A stretch of 64,000 bases of DNA from Aquificota bacterium. GTDB lineage: Bacteria > Aquificota > Aquificia > Aquificales > Aquificaceae. A program made the translations under genes and the position numbers. Under the pieces are notes generated by a model that was not told where the DNA came from, did not search any database, and saw only the letters and a list, made by a program, of their open reading frames with translations. Below, piece by piece: positions 41,289-50,460 of this stretch (its first letter is position 1; each line of letters begins with the position of its first letter). The stretch lies in contig JAUQQK010000009.1 of assembly GCA_030549905.1 (NCBI GenBank), forward strand, positions 1-64,000. Direction: 5' to 3'.

Positions 41289-42335
41289 ATGGACATAGAG
41301 GTAAGGGAGCTCTTTGAGCTTGAGGATAAGGTACTGGTGGATATAAGAAGCCCTTCCGAGTATGAAGAGTTTCATATACCCGGCGCTGTAAATGTGCCCC
41401 TCTTTGAAGATGAAGAAAAGAGGCTCATAGGACTTCTATACAGGAGGGAAGGAGTGGAAAAAGCAAAAGAGCTGGGTTATCAGATAGCTAACTCAAAGCT
41501 CTCAGAGCTTATTCAGTCCTTCCGGAGGCTAAAAGAAAGGCACAGGCATGTGGTGGTCTATTGCTGGAGAGGTGGTCTCAGAAGTCAGGAGCTTTGCAAG
41601 GTTTTGAATTCTTTTGGCATAGAGGTTCTCAGGCTAAAGGGAGGCTACAGGGCTTACAGGCAGTATATCCTTCAGCATATGGAAAGACTGCTTGAGGACA
41701 AAAGCTTTCTTGTCCTTACGGGCAAGACGGGTGTGGGCAAAACGGAGCTTTTGAAAAGGCTGGAGGAGGAGGGCTACCCTGTTATAAACTTAGAGGAGCT
41801 TGCCAGAGATAGGGGCTCAGTTTTTGGAAGGGTGGGCATAAGGGACAGGGTAAGCCAGAAGCTCTTTGACGCCCTTCTTTATGAAAGGCTACGCAGTATA
41901 GACTCCCCTCTGATAATTGTGGAGGACGAAAGCAGAACCATAGGAAAGGTGCATATTCCGGAGGCTTTCTGGAAAAGGAAGGAAGAGGGCTTTTTTGTGG
42001 AGGTTATAGCAGACCTGAAGGTAAGAGTGAGGCATGTGCTTGAAGAATATGTGTCAGCAGAAGGCTGGAAGGAGGAGGCTAAGAGCTCCCTCTTTAAAAT
42101 AAGGAAATACCTTGGTGAGGAAAAGTTTAAAAGGGCTCTTCTCATGCTTGAGGAAGAAAGGATAGAGGAGCTGGCAGAGTTTCTCATGGTGGATTATTAT
42201 GACAGGACCTACAGGCTCTCAAGGAAGCCCATTGCCACCATAGACTGCACCAGTATGGAAGACTGCCTTGAAAAACTAAAAGAGCTCTATTCACACCTTC
42301 TTAAGGAAGGGGTAGCTCACAAGCCTGCCCTTTAA
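41289..42335 (+). CDS. selU: tRNA 2-selenouridine synthase (rhodanese + P-loop)
   Basis: SelU (MnmH/YbbB) replaces sulfur with selenium in the wobble 2-thiouridine of tRNAs via a geranylated intermediate. Residues 1-125 are a rhodanese domain with the active Cys92 in VVYCWRGGLRSQ. The C-terminal kinase-like domain has Walker A GKTGVGKT (145-152). 348 residues matches the family. It implies that the cell makes selenophosphate, although selD is not in the window. The 3' end overlaps gcvT by 45 nt. Confidence 0.93.
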   Translation: MDIEVRELFELEDKVLVDIRSPSEYEEFHIPGAVNVPLFEDEEKRLIGLLYRREGVEKAKELGYQIANSKLSELIQSFRRLKERHRHVVVYCWRGGLRSQELCKVLNSFGIEVLRLKGGYRAYRQYILQHMERLLEDKSFLVLTGKTGVGKTELLKRLEEEGYPVINLEELARDRGSVFGRVGIRDRVSQKLFDALLYERLRSIDSPLIIVEDESRTIGKVHIPEAFWKRKEEGFFVEVIADLKVRVRHVLEEYVSAEGWKEEAKSSLFKIRKYLGEEKFKRALLMLEEERIEELAEFLMVDYYDRTYRLSRKPIATIDCTSMEDCLEKLKELYSHLLKEGVAHKPAL

Positions 42336-43307
42336 CCTTTTTCCTCTTACTTCCACCTCCACCTCAAGTCCTTCCTTTCTGAAAGGCGGTTCCACAAAAC
42401 AGATGGCTATACCCCTTTCAAGGACATAAGAATAGGTGCCGCTTGAAACGGTGCCTATCTCTGTGTTTCTAAAGAAAAGCCTGTAGCCCTCCCTTGGAAT
42501 GCCCTTTTGCAGAAGCTCAAGACCGAAGAGCCTTCTTCTTACAGGTCTTTCAAGCAAGGCTCTCTTGCCAATAAAGTCCTTTTCAAGGCTCACATACCTG
42601 TCAAGGTTTGCACTGAAGGGGTCAATCTCTTCGGAAATCTCATGCCCGTAAAGGGGCATGCCCGCCTCAATCCTAAGAAGGTCCCTTGCCCCAAGACCGC
42701 AGGGACTGCACTCTTTTAAGAGCCTTTCAAAAAGCTCCATACCTGCCTCAAAAGGCATATAGACCTCAAAGCCATCCTCCCCCGTGTAGCCCGTGCGTGA
42801 TACTATAAGGTGGTCTTTGCTTTTAAAGTGGTAGTATTTTATGTCCTCCACCGGAAGGTGTTTAGAGAGGACCTTCACCGCCCCTGGACCCTGAAGGGCA
42901 AACTGCACAAGCTCATGGCTCAAATCCTTTACCCGAAGACCATGACTTTTAAACCACTCTATTACCTTTTCTTTGTTTGCAGCATTAACACAGAGGAAGA
43001 ACTCATCCTCTGAAAGCCTGTATATGGTGATATCGTCCTTTATGCCCCCTGCGGGGTTCATAAGGAGGTTATACTGCACTCTTCCCTTCTTTAAGCCTTC
43101 CACCTTCCTTGAGGTAAGGTATTCAAGAGCTTCCCTTCCCTCTACCAGAAGCTTCCCCATATGGGATATATCAAAGAGACCGCAGTCCCTCCTGACCGCG
43201 AGACTTTCCTCCTTTATTGAGGAATATTCAAGAGGCATCTGCCAGCCTGCAAAGTCTATAAACCTGGCACCGAGGCTTTTGTGAAGCTCATACAGGGGTG
43301 TTTTCAT
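42291..43307 (-). CDS. gcvT: Glycine cleavage system T protein (aminomethyltransferase)
   Basis: Transfers the methylene group from H-protein-bound aminomethyl to tetrahydrofolate. Motifs: ARFIDFAGWQMPLEYSSIKEE, GLFDISHMGKLLVEG, RTGYTGEDGFEVYMP (folate-binding), GLGARDLLRIEAGMPLYGHEI. The C-terminal domain is somewhat shorter than usual (338 residues in total). gcvH and gcvP are not adjacent. TAAAAT ends 6 nt before the ATG in a box shared with the divergent LptF/G gene. Confidence 0.95.
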   Translation of the reverse strand: MKTPLYELHKSLGARFIDFAGWQMPLEYSSIKEESLAVRRDCGLFDISHMGKLLVEGREALEYLTSRKVEGLKKGRVQYNLLMNPAGGIKDDITIYRLSEDEFFLCVNAANKEKVIEWFKSHGLRVKDLSHELVQFALQGPGAVKVLSKHLPVEDIKYYHFKSKDHLIVSRTGYTGEDGFEVYMPFEAGMELFERLLKECSPCGLGARDLLRIEAGMPLYGHEISEEIDPFSANLDRYVSLEKDFIGKRALLERPVRRRLFGLELLQKGIPREGYRLFFRNTEIGTVSSGTYSYVLERGIAICFVEPPFRKEGLEVEVEVRGKRLKGRLVSYPFLKKV

Positions 43308-43323
43308 AATAAAATTTTAATGC
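43308..43323. promoter_or_regulatory. Divergent palindromic -10 box (gcvT / lptF/G)
   Basis: A 16-bp gap with the palindrome taaaatttta (43310-43319). TAAAAT reads on both strands: 8 nt before the lptF/G ATG and 6 nt before the gcvT ATG. Confidence 0.55.
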
Positions 43324-44382
43324 ATGTTTCAAAGGTATGTGTTTATACATTATATAAAATCCCTGTTTCTTGTATTTGCTGGCACCTTTGGCTTAATATA
43401 CGCCTATCTTCTTGGAGACTACCTTATCCTTTTTAAGGAAAAGGATTGGAATGTACTTATTTCCTACATAATATATTCCTTACCCATCTTCTACTTTTAT
43501 TTAAGTGCCTTCATACTGGGTTTTTCTGCGGTTTTTACGCTAAGAAGGTTTGTGAATAAAAATATTGATATGATAACGTTGAGTTTTGGTGTTTCTCCTA
43601 TTGGTTTTTCAAAATCCATGTTGTTATTTTCTATCCTCGTGCTATTTTTTAACCTTATCATCAGCTACAGACTGTATCCGGAGAGTCAGGCTAAGCTTTT
43701 CAGGATAGAGAGAGAGTATAAGAAGGCAAAGGAGCTGGAAAAGGGTATTGTTAGAAATGTATGGCTCAGGGAAGAGGCGGACAGGGAGCTGAGGTTTTAC
43801 AACTTTCAGGTGGTTGATGTGGTAAGGGGGAACATATATAACTTTCAGCTTATTAGAATAAGGGAAGGCTCCATAGTGGAGATTATAAATGGGGAAAAGG
43901 GTCTGTGGAAGGACAGCAGGATAGAACTACCATACGCGAGGGTTATAAACCTGCTCACGGGAGAGGACACAAGAAGGTTCATCATATTAGACTACATAGA
44001 CATTAAAAATGTTAAACCACTTGCTCAAAGTCCTGAACACCTTCCTGCGGACAGCCTTATAATGCTGAGCCTTCTGGGTGAAAGGACGGGTATAAACAGC
44101 AGGCATTTTATATACGAGCTGCTAAAGCGTGTCCTGACCTCCCTGCTTCCCTTCCTTCTCCTTGTATGTGTCTGCTGGTCTTACCTCAGGTGGAGGAAGG
44201 CAAAGCCAGCCCTTGCAGTTCTTACTATTGTCTTTTCAGCCCATTGGCTTTTGATGAATATACTGAGGTCAGCGGCAGAGAATACAGAGGCAAGTATGCT
44301 TTTACTTTCCTTCCTGTATACCCCCCTTCCAGCCTTTATGTTAAAAGCACTTTACGATCTGGCTAAAGGTTTCAGGGTTTAG
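43324..44382 (+). CDS. LptF/LptG-family LPS export permease
   Basis: LptF and LptG are the paired inner-membrane permeases that pull LPS out of the inner membrane with ATPase LptB2. This 352-residue protein shows the family plan: three N-terminal membrane helices, a central periplasmic beta-jellyroll (LRFYNFQVVDVVRGNIYNFQLIRIREGSIVEIINGEKGLW), and three C-terminal helices. Only one such gene is here; its partner must lie elsewhere. The 3' end overlaps tpiA by 42 nt. Confidence 0.87.
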   Translation: MFQRYVFIHYIKSLFLVFAGTFGLIYAYLLGDYLILFKEKDWNVLISYIIYSLPIFYFYLSAFILGFSAVFTLRRFVNKNIDMITLSFGVSPIGFSKSMLLFSILVLFFNLIISYRLYPESQAKLFRIEREYKKAKELEKGIVRNVWLREEADRELRFYNFQVVDVVRGNIYNFQLIRIREGSIVEIINGEKGLWKDSRIELPYARVINLLTGEDTRRFIILDYIDIKNVKPLAQSPEHLPADSLIMLSLLGERTGINSRHFIYELLKRVLTSLLPFLLLVCVCWSYLRWRKAKPALAVLTIVFSAHWLLMNILRSAAENTEASMLLLSFLYTPLPAFMLKALYDLAKGFRV

Positions 44383-45081
44383 GCTTGCACCGCCCACCAA
44401 AAGACCGTCTATATCCCTCATAGCCATAAAGCTACCCGCATTGGAGGTATTTACGCTACCACCATACAAGACGCGTGTCTTCCCCTCATGCCTTGGGTTT
44501 ATCTGACTTAGAAGTTCCTTTATGAAGGCATGCACAAGCTGGGCATCCTCTGGACTGGCTGGGTTTCCGCTACCTATTGCCCAAACAGGCTCGTAGGCTA
44601 TGTCTATTTTGTCTGTGTATTCCTCAATGCCCGAAAGGGCAAGCCTTATCTGTGTTTCAATTACCTTAAAGGTCAGTCCCGCCTCCCTTTCCTCCAGTTT
44701 TTCACCCACGCAGAGTATGGGTCTTATGCCCTTATGAAGGCAGGCGGTTATTTTTTTATTAATAAGCTCATCTGGCTCCCCAAAAAGCCACCGCCTTTCT
44801 GAATGCCCCACTATCACATAAGAAACGCCAAGCTCTTTGAGCATGTCCAAAGATACCTCCCCCGTGAAGGCTCCCTTCTCCTCATAGTGGCAGTTTTGAG
44901 CACCAAGCTTGACCCTTGAACCCTTTAAAGCTTCCTGGGCTACACACAGGGAAGTAAAGGGCGGGCAGAGGAGAACCTCCCTGTCCTCTATACCCTCTAC
45001 CAGGGGTAGAAAGGCTTTTATGTATTCGGAGGTCTGGGAGGGCGTCAGGTTCATCTTCCAGTTTCCTGCTATGAGTTTCAT
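44341..45081 (-). CDS. tpiA: Triosephosphate isomerase
   Basis: Interconverts dihydroxyacetone phosphate and glyceraldehyde-3-phosphate. Lys of AGNWKMN, catalytic His in VIVGHSERR, catalytic Glu in IAYEPVWAIGSG, and the phosphate loop VLYGGSVN are all present. The frame starts with ATG ATG. The second (45081) gives the normal MKLIAGNWKMN and stands 7 nt after a TATAAT, so it is chosen; the first would be only 4 nt from that box. Confidence 0.96.
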   Translation of the reverse strand: MKLIAGNWKMNLTPSQTSEYIKAFLPLVEGIEDREVLLCPPFTSLCVAQEALKGSRVKLGAQNCHYEEKGAFTGEVSLDMLKELGVSYVIVGHSERRWLFGEPDELINKKITACLHKGIRPILCVGEKLEEREAGLTFKVIETQIRLALSGIEEYTDKIDIAYEPVWAIGSGNPASPEDAQLVHAFIKELLSQINPRHEGKTRVLYGGSVNTSNAGSFMAMRDIDGLLVGGASLNPETFSQIVKCF

Positions 45082-45088
45082 CATGTTT

Positions 45089-45094
45089 ATTATA
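45089..45094 (-). promoter_or_regulatory. -10 box before tpiA
   Basis: A minus-strand TATAAT, 7 nt before ATG 45081, overlapping the uppP stop; no Shine-Dalgarno. Confidence 0.45.
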
Positions 45095-45863
45095 GCAGGA
45101 AAAAGTAAGCATAAACAAGCCCCACCATTATTCTGTATATGCCGAAGGGTACAAAGGAATGTTTGGAAACAAAGTTAAGCAATGCTCTGACGCTTATGAG
45201 GGCAAAGAGGAAGGCGGTGATAAAGCCCACAAGAAGGGTTTGCCATTCTGCAGTCTGGAATTCATAACGAGACTTAAAAAGGTCGTAGGAGGTTGCTATA
45301 AGCATGGTTGGAACTGCAAGGAGGAAGGAAAACTCCGCAGAGGCTTTTCTGCTAAGACCCATCAGCATGCCACCTACTATGGTGGCTCCAGAGCGAGACA
45401 CTCCCGGCACCATGGCAAGGCTCTGAAAAAGACCTATGGCAAAGGCTCTTCTGTAGCTAAGCTCTCCTGCATCCATAAGTTTGCAAAAGCCCTCACATAG
45501 CCTGTCCGCAAACAGAAGAACAAAACCACCCAGCACAAGGCTTATAACCACCACGAGGTCGTTGCCTATCAGATATCCCTTTATAAACCTGTAGAAAGTA
45601 AAGCCGAGAAAACCCGTGGGCAGGAAAGCTACCATTATCCTCTTCCATAGCTCCATATCCCTTACAAACCGCCTCCAGTAGATAAAAAGCACCGCAAGGA
45701 TAGAGCCAAGCTGTATGGATATTTCAAAGCTTTTCGTGAAGCTATTGTGAGGTATGCCCAAAAGGTGGGCGGTGAGTATGAGGTGCCCTGTGGAGGATAC
45801 GGGTAGGAATTCGGTCAGCCCCTCCACCGCACCCATCAGAAAAGCCTGCCACAGCTCCATCAT
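45090..45863 (-). CDS. uppP: Undecaprenyl-diphosphatase UppP (BacA)
   Basis: Recycles the undecaprenyl lipid carrier for cell-wall synthesis; overexpression gives bacitracin resistance in other species. AVEGLTEFLPVSSTGHLIL (motif 1) and MVPGVSRSGATIVGGMLMG (motif 2) are intact, with about eight membrane helices. The track ORF begins at 45920 inside rlmI; ATG 45863 (ATGA overlap with the rlmI stop) or 45860 gives the normal start. Confidence 0.95.
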   Translation of the reverse strand: MMELWQAFLMGAVEGLTEFLPVSSTGHLILTAHLLGIPHNSFTKSFEISIQLGSILAVLFIYWRRFVRDMELWKRIMVAFLPTGFLGFTFYRFIKGYLIGNDLVVVISLVLGGFVLLFADRLCEGFCKLMDAGELSYRRAFAIGLFQSLAMVPGVSRSGATIVGGMLMGLSRKASAEFSFLLAVPTMLIATSYDLFKSRYEFQTAEWQTLLVGFITAFLFALISVRALLNFVSKHSFVPFGIYRIMVGLVYAYFFLL

Positions 45864-47035
45864 AGCACCTCCATGTATATACCCTTCAAATACAAAGTGT
45901 TTGGCATCTGCAGTATCCACGGGTGGTCAAGGTCCTGAAAGCTCTCACCCACAATGCGCACCTGTCTTCTGGCGTCCGTGGCTGCGGAAAGGGTTGTTTC
46001 AAGAAGGTGCTCCCTTGTGATGTGAAAGGAGCAGGAATATACGGCTAAATAGCCACCGGGTTTTGTAAGGTGTAGTCCTCTAAGAATAAGCTCCTTGTAG
46101 CCCCTTAGGGCATTCGGCACTGCGGCTTTGTTTTTTGCAAAGGAGGGTGGGTCCAGCACCACAAGGTCAAACTTCTTCCCCTGTCTGTGAAGCTCCCTAA
46201 GGTAGTCAAAGGCATTAGCCTCTACCCACTCTATATCTGAAAGTCCGTTAAGCTCTGCGTTCCGCTTTCCTACCTCAAGGGCTAAGGAAGATATATCCAC
46301 TGCCATTACCCTTTTAGCACCAGCCCTTTTGAGGCTAAGGGCAAAGCCACCCGTATGGCAAAAAACGTCAAGGCATTCTGCTCCGGGCTTTACAAATTCT
46401 CTTATAAGCCTTCTTGCCCTCCTCTGGTCAAGGAAAAAGCCCGTCTTCTGTCCCTCTGGAATGTTGACGATAAACTTAAGGTCATGCTCCCAGATGAGCA
46501 CCTCCTGAGGCACATGCCCGTATATGACCCCGCCCTCCACCTTAAAGCCCTCCACAGCGGATACATACTCGCTTGTCTTTTCGTATATACCCTTGGGCTT
46601 AAGCAGGTCTATAAGAGCGGACAGTACCCACCCTCTTAGCCTGTTCATACCGTAGGTGGTAAATTCCACCACCAGGTATTCATCATACACATCCACCACA
46701 AGACCGGGTAGGAGGTCTCCCTCCGAATGGACGAGCCTGAAGGCATTGCTGTCTAAATGAAGCCTCTTCCTGTATTCGTAAGCCTGAAAAACCCTCTTCC
46801 TTATCAGCTCTTCATTTACTGGCTCTTCCTTGTTAAAGGATAGTATCCTTATGCTTATGTTTGCTGAAGGGTTTATGTAGCCATAACCCAAAAATTTTCC
46901 GCCGAAGTCCCTGACTACTACAAGATCCCCCTTCTCTGGCTTCTTTGAATAGCCTATTATCTCGGGCTTATAAACCCATGGGAAAAATCCACGTATTCTG
47001 TCTTCCACGCCCGGCTTTACCCTTACCTGTATCAT
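45860..47035 (-). CDS. rlmI: RlmI-like 23S rRNA (cytosine-C5) methyltransferase
   Basis: A PUA domain at the N-terminus (VRVKPGVEDRIRGFFPWVYKPEI ... GDLVVVRDFGGKFLGYGY) precedes an EEHD-like linker and a Rossmann methyltransferase core (CLDVFCHTGGFALSLKRAGAKRV; catalytic FDLVVLDPPSFAKNK and AVYSCSFHI with the Cys). 391 residues matches RlmI (m5C1962). It overlaps both neighbours by 4 nt in an operon DJ-1-rlmI-uppP. Confidence 0.93.
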   Translation of the reverse strand: MIQVRVKPGVEDRIRGFFPWVYKPEIIGYSKKPEKGDLVVVRDFGGKFLGYGYINPSANISIRILSFNKEEPVNEELIRKRVFQAYEYRKRLHLDSNAFRLVHSEGDLLPGLVVDVYDEYLVVEFTTYGMNRLRGWVLSALIDLLKPKGIYEKTSEYVSAVEGFKVEGGVIYGHVPQEVLIWEHDLKFIVNIPEGQKTGFFLDQRRARRLIREFVKPGAECLDVFCHTGGFALSLKRAGAKRVMAVDISSLALEVGKRNAELNGLSDIEWVEANAFDYLRELHRQGKKFDLVVLDPPSFAKNKAAVPNALRGYKELILRGLHLTKPGGYLAVYSCSFHITREHLLETTLSAATDARRQVRIVGESFQDLDHPWILQMPNTLYLKGIYMEVL

Positions 47036-47583
47036 TCGTACTTGACCAGCATCCTCCTTGCCACCTCCCTTGCCTTCTCCTTTCCTACAAGCCTTTCTGC
47101 CAGCTTTAGACCAAACTCAAGGGCTGTGCCGGGTCCCTGGCTTGTTATCACGTTCTCGTCTTCTACCACCGCCTGGTTTATAAACTGGGCTGGCTTTATC
47201 TCCTCCACAAGGCTTGGATAGACGGTTGCCTTCTTACCCTCCAAAAGTCCAAACTTTGCCAGAGCGGTGGGTGCGGCGCATATGGCACCTATAAGTTTTT
47301 TCTTTTCCTGCATAGCCTTTAAGAGCCTTTCTACCCTTGGGTCTTCCTTTAGCCTTTCCACACCACCCGCACCGCCGGGCAGTATGACAAGGTCAAGCTC
47401 ATCGGGGCTGAGCTGGTCTATGGTGGTATCAGGCACCACTTTTACGTTCCTTGCGCTTGTCACGGGCTCAGGGGTCAGCCCCACCACCAGCACCTCCACA
47501 CCCGCACGCCTCAGCACATCTATAGGAGCTATGGCTTCCACCTCTTCAAAGCCTTCAGCCAGTATAAGTGCCACCCTTGCCAT
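47032..47583 (-). CDS. DJ-1/PfpI-family protein (YajL-like)
   Basis: A 183-residue protein of the DJ-1 group. The nucleophilic Cys lies in LIGAICAAPTAL and the partner Glu in LAEGFEEVEA, as in YajL/DJ-1. Family members act as deglycases/glyoxalases or redox chaperones; the exact activity is debated. It has the shorter YajL-type layout, not the PfpI protease one. It is 19 nt behind the ABC permease and overlaps rlmI. Confidence 0.9.
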   Translation of the reverse strand: MARVALILAEGFEEVEAIAPIDVLRRAGVEVLVVGLTPEPVTSARNVKVVPDTTIDQLSPDELDLVILPGGAGGVERLKEDPRVERLLKAMQEKKKLIGAICAAPTALAKFGLLEGKKATVYPSLVEEIKPAQFINQAVVEDENVITSQGPGTALEFGLKLAERLVGKEKAREVARRMLVKYE

Positions 47584-47602
47584 CTTTTCACCTCCTTAAA
47601 GT

Positions 47603-48577
47603 TTATTTTATAACTTCCCTTTCCCTTACCCTTGGGTCTATGAGAGCCAGAAGCAGATCCGCCAGAAGGTTTCCCACAAGTAGCATTATGGTGCCTATGT
47701 ATAACCCTCCCATCACCAAGAAAAGGTCCTGAGACAAAACCGCATCTAACATGAGGGTGCCAAGCCCGGGCCAGCCAACTATTATCTCAATGAGGGCTGC
47801 ACCCGAAAGCAGACCAGCAATTTCATAACCTATAAGGGTTGTAAAGGGGTTCATGGCATTTTTTAGAATATGCTTTATGACCACACGCTCATGCACGCCC
47901 TTTGCCCTCAGCATGACCACCATAGGGCTTTTCTTTACCTCAATGACTGCGCTTCTCATAAGCCTGATAAGTCCTGCAGAGGAGACTAAGGTAAGGGTAA
48001 GCACGGGCACAAACATGTGAAGAGCCAGATCCCACAGCTTTTCAGGAAGGCTAAGCCTGTTAAAGTCGGGGCTATGCACTCCGCCCACAGGCAGGTGGCC
48101 GGTCTTTGAGACCACCACTAAGAGGATAAAGGCTAAGAAGAAGGAAGGAAAGGACATAAAGCCGTAGCTGTAAGCCCTTATTACTTTGTCCGCAAGGCTC
48201 CCCTCCTTAAGACCTGCCCACATGCCTAAAGGCACAGCTATAAGCCATGAAAGTAGGGTAGAGCTTACCGTAAGCAGGAGCGTATTCCAGACTCTTTCGC
48301 CTATCAGCTGGGCAACGGGTGCATGGTACTGGAAGCTATAACCCAGGTCAAAGGTAAGGGCGGACATAAGCCACTTTAAGTATTGAAGGAAAAGGTTCTG
48401 GTCAAGTCCATACTGTCTTTTAAGGGCTTCTATGGTTTCCTGAGATATCTGGGGGTTTAGCTTGAGCTGGTCCAGGTAGTCGCCAGGGGCAAGCTTTATG
48501 ATAAGGAAGGAGAGGAAGGTCACGCCCAGCAGGGTTATGAAAGCCTGAAAAAGCCTGTGGGCAAGAAACCTGAGCAT
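47603..48577 (-). CDS. Dipeptide/oligopeptide-type ABC transporter permease (DppB/OppB-like), no partners nearby
   Basis: 324 residues with six membrane helices. The N-terminus RFLAHRLFQAFITLLGVTFLSFLIIKLAPGD and the coupling EAA-like region (MLRAKGVHERVVIKHILKNAMNPFTTLIGYEIAGLLSGAALIEIIVGWPGLG) are typical of DppB. The second permease, ATPases and binding protein are not in the window. Its start overlaps the YkvA gene by one base. Substrate unknown. Confidence 0.9.
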   Translation of the reverse strand: MLRFLAHRLFQAFITLLGVTFLSFLIIKLAPGDYLDQLKLNPQISQETIEALKRQYGLDQNLFLQYLKWLMSALTFDLGYSFQYHAPVAQLIGERVWNTLLLTVSSTLLSWLIAVPLGMWAGLKEGSLADKVIRAYSYGFMSFPSFFLAFILLVVVSKTGHLPVGGVHSPDFNRLSLPEKLWDLALHMFVPVLTLTLVSSAGLIRLMRSAVIEVKKSPMVVMLRAKGVHERVVIKHILKNAMNPFTTLIGYEIAGLLSGAALIEIIVGWPGLGTLMLDAVLSQDLFLVMGGLYIGTIMLLVGNLLADLLLALIDPRVREREVIK

Positions 48578-48939
48578 CAGAAGTAGTTGGCTATAAAGTG
48601 TTTTACTTCTGAGAAATACCTGTCTATCTCTTCCTTATGCTTGTTTTTAACATACTTTACCAGCTTGTAGTCATCCCAGTAGCCTATGAGGGGTATGCGG
48701 TCCGGTATGGAATCCCTGTCCTCTATAAAGTAAAGAAGGGCTGAGATAAAATCCCTCCTTGCCTCTTCTTTTAGGTCAAAGTCCTGGTCGTAGAGAATAC
48801 GGAAAAGGAGTTTCACATCCAGCAAAAGGTTTCTCACATACTCCATGGTAGGTGGCACCTTGCTTAGCTTCTCTTCAAAGAGCCTTCTGAGCTCCTGCAG
48901 GTTTATATCCCTGTAATATTTCCTTAACTTCTCCTCCAT
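48577..48939 (-). CDS. YkvA-like DUF1232 protein
   Basis: 120 residues. The DUF1232 block reads ALLYFIEDRDSIPDRIPLIGYWDDYKLVKYV, matching the family pattern of D.IPD.IP..GY.DD. Most homologues are small membrane-associated proteins of unknown function; here the block is not very hydrophobic. It precedes an ABC permease with a one-base overlap. A TATAAT ends 11 nt before the ATG. Confidence 0.85.
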   Translation of the reverse strand: MEEKLRKYYRDINLQELRRLFEEKLSKVPPTMEYVRNLLLDVKLLFRILYDQDFDLKEEARRDFISALLYFIEDRDSIPDRIPLIGYWDDYKLVKYVKNKHKEEIDRYFSEVKHFIANYF

Positions 48940-48950
48940 AGCCTAACATT

Positions 48951-48956
48951 ATTATA
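48951..48956 (-). promoter_or_regulatory. -10 box before the YkvA gene
   Basis: A minus-strand TATAAT overlapping the nadB stop, 11 nt before the ATG; would give a leader of about 4 nt. Confidence 0.35.
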
Positions 48957-50460
48957 ACACGCTGTTAAGTTTGAAAAGGCTGTCCCGCCTGTATTCTTCC
49001 CTCTCGTAAGGGTAATCCGCTCTGTAGTGAACTCCTCTGCTCTCTCTCCTCCACAGGGCACAGCTAAGGGTTGCTAAGGCTGTCAGGCTTATGTCCAGTA
49101 GCTGTCTGTTTTCTACGGTGGGCTTCCAGTTTTGCCAGCCTTCCAGCCAGCCTCTAAGCTTATCAAGGGCTTCTTTTAAACTACCCTCTTCCCTCTCAAG
49201 CCCGCAGTGGTTCCACATGAGCCTTCTTATGTCTTCAAAGCTGTAAGGTGGCTCCTCACTGCCCTCTCTTTTGTTTTTGAAGTTTGCCCTTGAAGACTTC
49301 AGATAGGCAAGGTCATGGAAAATCCTGTAGGCGGTTCTGTAGCCAAAGACGAGACCTTCCAAGAGGGAGTTGGAAGCAAGGCGGTTAGCACCGTGAATGC
49401 CCGTGCAGGCACATTCCCCAACCGCGTAAAGCCCTTCCATGGAGCTTCTTCCGTAGCTGTCCACCCTTATACCTCCGATAAAATAGTGGGCTGATGGTGT
49501 TATGGGAACGGGCTCTCTCTCCGGGTCAAAGCCCCTTTCCCTCAGCATCTGGTATATGGTGGGAAACCTGTCTCCTAAGTTTATACCCCTTTTTATCAGA
49601 GGCCTCATGTCAAGGAAAACCTGCCTGCCTTCCTTCAGCTTTCTGTAGATAGCCCTTGCCACCTCATCCCGTGGTTTTAGCTCATCCACAAACCGCTCTC
49701 CTCGCTCATCCACTATGTATGCCCCTTCTCCCCTGACTGCTTCTGATATGAGTATGTTAGTGTCTTTGACCACCGTCGGGTGAAACTGCACAAACTCGGC
49801 ATTTTCTACCTCTAAGGTCTTTCTTAAGGCTATTCCTATAGCATCGCCCCTTACCTTTACCGGGTTTGAGGTGTGCAGGAACATGCTGGCAGCACCGCCA
49901 GTGGCTAACACCAGCGACCTTACTCTTAGAAAGTGAAGCTCACCGTCATAATACAGGATACCCTCCACCTTACCATCTCCGAGTATTTCCTGCAACTCTC
50001 CCCTTATAACCCTTATCTTAAGCTCTTCCACCTTCCTCCAGAGGGCTGTGTATATGGCTCTGCCCGTGTAGTCCTTTACCTTATAGACCCTTGGAAAGGA
50101 ATGACCGCCCTCAAGGGTTGTCTCCTCGTCAAACACCACACCCCACCTTATGAGGTCCGCCATTCTCTGCACGCCCTCATCTACAAGTATGCGAAGGGTT
50201 TCCTCCCTGCACAGACCCCTGCCTGCCCTCTGCGTATCAAGAAGATGAAGATAGGGACTGTCCTTTGGGTCTAAGGCACAGGCTATGCCACCCTGAGAGT
50301 AGTAAGTGTTTCCTATACCCCTTGTAAGTATAACCGGCTCAACTCCAAGCTCTTTGAGCATAAGGGCGGTGGTAAGACCGCCGATGCCACTTCCGCAGAC
50401 GAGGACAGATACCTCCTCGCAGGGCATGAGGGAGGTGTTAAAGTTAAGAAATAACTCCAT
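48952..50460 (-). CDS. nadB: L-aspartate oxidase
   Basis: First enzyme of de novo NAD synthesis: oxidises aspartate to iminoaspartate. FAD motif [21 protein letters not shown], then [20 protein letters not shown] and [26 protein letters not shown] are family marks. The C-terminal helical domain ([19 protein letters not shown]) is complete. 502 residues. Its start overlaps yvcK by 17 nt. An N-terminal extension of about 15 residues precedes the FAD motif. Confidence 0.96.
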   Translation of the reverse strand: MELFLNFNTSLMPCEEVSVLVCGSGIGGLTTALMLKELGVEPVILTRGIGNTYYSQGGIACALDPKDSPYLHLLDTQRAGRGLCREETLRILVDEGVQRMADLIRWGVVFDEETTLEGGHSFPRVYKVKDYTGRAIYTALWRKVEELKIRVIRGELQEILGDGKVEGILYYDGELHFLRVRSLVLATGGAASMFLHTSNPVKVRGDAIGIALRKTLEVENAEFVQFHPTVVKDTNILISEAVRGEGAYIVDERGERFVDELKPRDEVARAIYRKLKEGRQVFLDMRPLIKRGINLGDRFPTIYQMLRERGFDPEREPVPITPSAHYFIGGIRVDSYGRSSMEGLYAVGECACTGIHGANRLASNSLLEGLVFGYRTAYRIFHDLAYLKSSRANFKNKREGSEEPPYSFEDIRRLMWNHCGLEREEGSLKEALDKLRGWLEGWQNWKPTVENRQLLDISLTALATLSCALWRRESRGVHYRADYPYEREEYRRDSLFKLNSVL

